NCBI GenBank assembly: GCA_029940345.1
Contig: JAOZRC010000352.1
Coordinates: 1-6,020 of the forward strand
DNA from: Desulfobacterales bacterium
GTDB taxonomy: Bacteria; Desulfobacterota; Desulfobacteria; Desulfobacterales; JAUCGF01
Direction of reading: 5' to 3'
Length of the DNA: 6,020 bases
Under the pieces are notes generated by a model that saw only the letters and a program-made list of their open reading frames with translations, did not search any database and was not told where the DNA came from. Position 1 is the first letter of the stretch, and each line of letters begins with the position of its first letter. This document shows positions 4,588 to 6,020 of the stretch, one piece after another. The position numbers and the translations under genes are program-made.

Positions 4588-5895
4588 TCAACCGATCACC
4601 GAAAAACTGGAATTCGGGTTGATCTGACGTAAGCGGGAAAAAAAAGCCATATTAAAGCTTCTCCTCGTGTGGGCCATCGGAAATTGCACCGGGGTGATGT
4701 CATGATCACAACCGGCTTCGGTTTGCTCAATCAAATGGGCCATCATTTTTCCCACCACGGGCGCATTTTTATATTGGTTGCCCGATGTTCCCACCGCCAT
4801 ATAGAATCCGGGCAGATCCGATTTGTCGTATATAGGAATCCAATCATCGGTCACATCGTACAGATCTACAAGACCCTGCTTTTGGTTGGGGATCGGCAGA
4901 TTGCGAATGCGTTGCGCCTCTCGCATCACCTGGGCGCTCCAACGGTCCGATAGGGTCAGGTCATAATTATCCGGATCATCCACCCAATCCAACGTGTCGC
5001 AATCCGGTTCTTCAGAGCCGATAAGAATATGGTTGCCAACTTCCGGACGGGAGTAGCAGCCAATATCGCCATCCGAAATCAATGTTCCATCGGTTTCGTA
5101 ATTCCAACCCTCGGGCGCAGGCACATGGGCGACCTCCTGGCGCAACGCCCTGGTTTTAATGTTCATGCCTTGTTCAACCCCTGCCAGGCGATTGATAATA
5201 AACGAATGCGGCCCGGCAACATTAATTATAATGGGCGCATCAATCGTACGCCCGTTTTTGAGCGTAATACCGCATACACGCCCTTTCTTTTTACGAATAG
5301 CGGTCACTTGGGCGTTAAACAGAAATTGGGCGCCATGCGTTTCAGCGGCTGTCTGAACATTATGGGTCGACAATTGCGGATCGCTGATAAACCCTGATTC
5401 CGGAACAAAGATAGCGCCGACAATCGCATCGCCGGTAGGATGCCCAAACTCAGGATCATCGGGTCGTTTGGGCGGATGATATTTGCGAATGTCAAGAAAC
5501 GGATATTTTTTCTTTATTACGGATGAATCCAATTCTTCGTAGGCAACGCCCAGATCATCCATACTGTTCATGACATTCTTTAAAAATTTGTTTTTGGCCG
5601 TCTTGATAACCAAACAACCGTAATTTATATAGCGCGCCATCCCGGACGGATCGGTGACGCCAAGGTATTTTTCCCAATCAAGCCAGTAAAAATAGCTTTC
5701 ACGGGCGATAGCGACGCCGTCCGAAGTAGAATAATGCAGCCGAATAACAGCGCATGAATTGGAAGTCGAGCCGTATCCCGCGGCCGGCAATTTGTCAACG
5801 TTTAACGTTCGGTATCCTTTTTGGGCAAGTTCAAAGGCAGTGCAGCATCCGATGATTCCGGCACCAATGATAATGGCATCATATTTCTCCGACAT
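4588..5895 (-). CDS. DAO-family FAD-dependent oxidoreductase (sarcosine/N-alkyl amino acid type)
   Basis: This 435-residue flavoprotein belongs to the D-amino-acid oxidase / sarcosine oxidase superfamily, which oxidises C-N bonds of amino acids and N-methylated amines. The N-terminal Rossmann motif is GAGIIG (11-16), with Asp34 at the end of beta-2 where the FAD ribose binds. STSNSCAVIR (43-52) fits the FAD-contacting loop, and NVAGPH (225-230) and VTDDWIPIYD (348-357) are family landmarks. GTSGNQYKNAP (369-379) stands where sarcosine oxidases have SGHGFK, with Asn373 in place of the His. A C-terminal tail of about 40 residues follows the usual end of the domain. There is no signal peptide, so it is cytoplasmic. 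AAAGGAG (5904-5910) lies 8 nt before the ATG. It is the first gene of an operon with the M24 protein, suggesting consecutive steps on one nitrogen compound. In an anaerobe it would act as a dehydrogenase. The substrate is not determined. Confidence 0.87.
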   Translation of the reverse strand: MSEKYDAIIIGAGIIGCCTAFELAQKGYRTLNVDKLPAAGYGSTSNSCAVIRLHYSTSDGVAIARESYFYWLDWEKYLGVTDPSGMARYINYGCLVIKTAKNKFLKNVMNSMDDLGVAYEELDSSVIKKKYPFLDIRKYHPPKRPDDPEFGHPTGDAIVGAIFVPESGFISDPQLSTHNVQTAAETHGAQFLFNAQVTAIRKKKGRVCGITLKNGRTIDAPIIINVAGPHSFIINRLAGVEQGMNIKTRALRQEVAHVPAPEGWNYETDGTLISDGDIGCYSRPEVGNHILIGSEEPDCDTLDWVDDPDNYDLTLSDRWSAQVMREAQRIRNLPIPNQKQGLVDLYDVTDDWIPIYDKSDLPGFYMAVGTSGNQYKNAPVVGKMMAHLIEQTEAGCDHDITPVQFPMAHTRRSFNMAFFSRLRQINPNSSFSVIG

Positions 5896-5903
5896 TTTAT
5901 GCG

Positions 5904-5910
5904 CTCCTTT
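5904..5910 (-). promoter_or_regulatory. Ribosome binding site of the FAD oxidoreductase gene
   Basis: AAAGGAG on the minus strand ends 8 nt before the ATG at 5895. The Rossmann motif begins 10 residues in, as usual for this family, so the start is secure. Confidence 0.8.
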
Positions 5911-5921
5911 CAGTCATTTCA

Positions 5922-5969
5922 CGATTGGTCGCGATTGGTAATGAATTTACGATCTGTTGGCCCAATCGC
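5922..5969. promoter_or_regulatory. Three CGATTGG boxes upstream of the operon
   Basis: CGATTGGT occurs at 5922-5929 and again at 5932-5939, a 10-bp period that puts both on one face of the helix. The inverse CCAATCGC at 5962-5969 pairs with GCGATTGG at 5931-5938. The cluster lies 27-74 bp upstream of the first operon gene, where a transcription factor would bind. I see no convincing -35/-10 pair here. The regulator is unknown. Confidence 0.35.
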
Positions 5970-5980
5970 ATTGAAACAAG

Positions 5981-6020
5981 AAAGACCCGTTTCCAATGAA
6001 AACGGGTCTTTATTTTATTT
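5981..6020. terminator. Strong intrinsic terminator, probably bidirectional
   Basis: AAAGACCCGTTT (5981-5992) and AAACGGGTCTTT (6000-6011) form a perfect 12-bp stem with a 7-nt loop. On the plus strand it is followed by attttattt; on the minus strand the stem runs into tttcttgttt. It therefore can stop transcription in either direction. Since the nearest gene to its left points away, its main job is probably to end a minus-strand gene lying beyond 6020, insulating the operon. The window ends at the T-rich tail. Confidence 0.75.

Noticed and set aside
5029..5397. Open plus-strand frame of 122 codons inside the FAD oxidoreductase gene
   Set aside because: It is antisense to conserved DAO-family coding sequence, with no ribosome site or domain.
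5951..5975. Sigma54-like ttggcccaatcgcattg element
   Set aside because: It has a GG-like start but no GC at the required spacing, and it faces away from the operon.

Overview
The window reads as ordinary chromosome from an anaerobic, strictly respiratory bacterium, most probably a Desulfobacterota (deltaproteobacterial sulfate reducer or relative). This rests on a NuoF/GltD-type iron-sulfur flavoprotein, a DUF4124-retropepsin protein, moderate G+C with AT-rich spacers, and repeat-laden intergenic DNA. The placement is inferred from gene content; no rRNA or other taxonomic marker is present.

Layout, left to right. Positions 1-148 hold no gene but carry a near-perfect 30-bp-arm palindrome of a dispersed-repeat type. 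A large minus-strand gene (149-2101) encodes a 650-residue oxidoreductase that joins a NuoF-type iron-sulfur segment to a glutamate-synthase-small-subunit-like FAD/NAD(P)H module. A 548-bp spacer (2102-2649) separates it from a divergent plus-strand gene. This spacer is a patchwork of two palindromic elements that share sequence, an operator-like palindrome and one good sigma70-type promoter. The plus-strand gene (2650-3369) encodes an exported DUF4124 / coiled-coil / retropepsin-like aspartic protease. It converges, across a 47-bp spacer with a hairpin, on a two-gene minus-strand operon.

The operon is transcribed right to left: a DAO-family FAD-dependent oxidoreductase (5895-4588), then after 19 bp a creatinase/ectoine-hydrolase-like member of the M24 pita-bread family (4568-3417, GTG start). 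Upstream of it (5896-6020) are a short leader with repeated CGATTGG motifs and a strong intrinsic terminator at the window edge.

How the genes may work together: the operon pair suits a two-step catabolic module in which an amidine, amide or guanidino-type C-N bond is hydrolysed and an N-alkyl amino acid is oxidised, as with creatinase plus sarcosine oxidase. The substrate cannot be read from sequence. The NuoF/GltD-like protein would exchange electrons between NAD(P)H and iron-sulfur partners, but its partners are not in the window. The protease gene has no visible link to either neighbour. I see no CRISPR array, tRNA, rRNA, transposase or phage gene.
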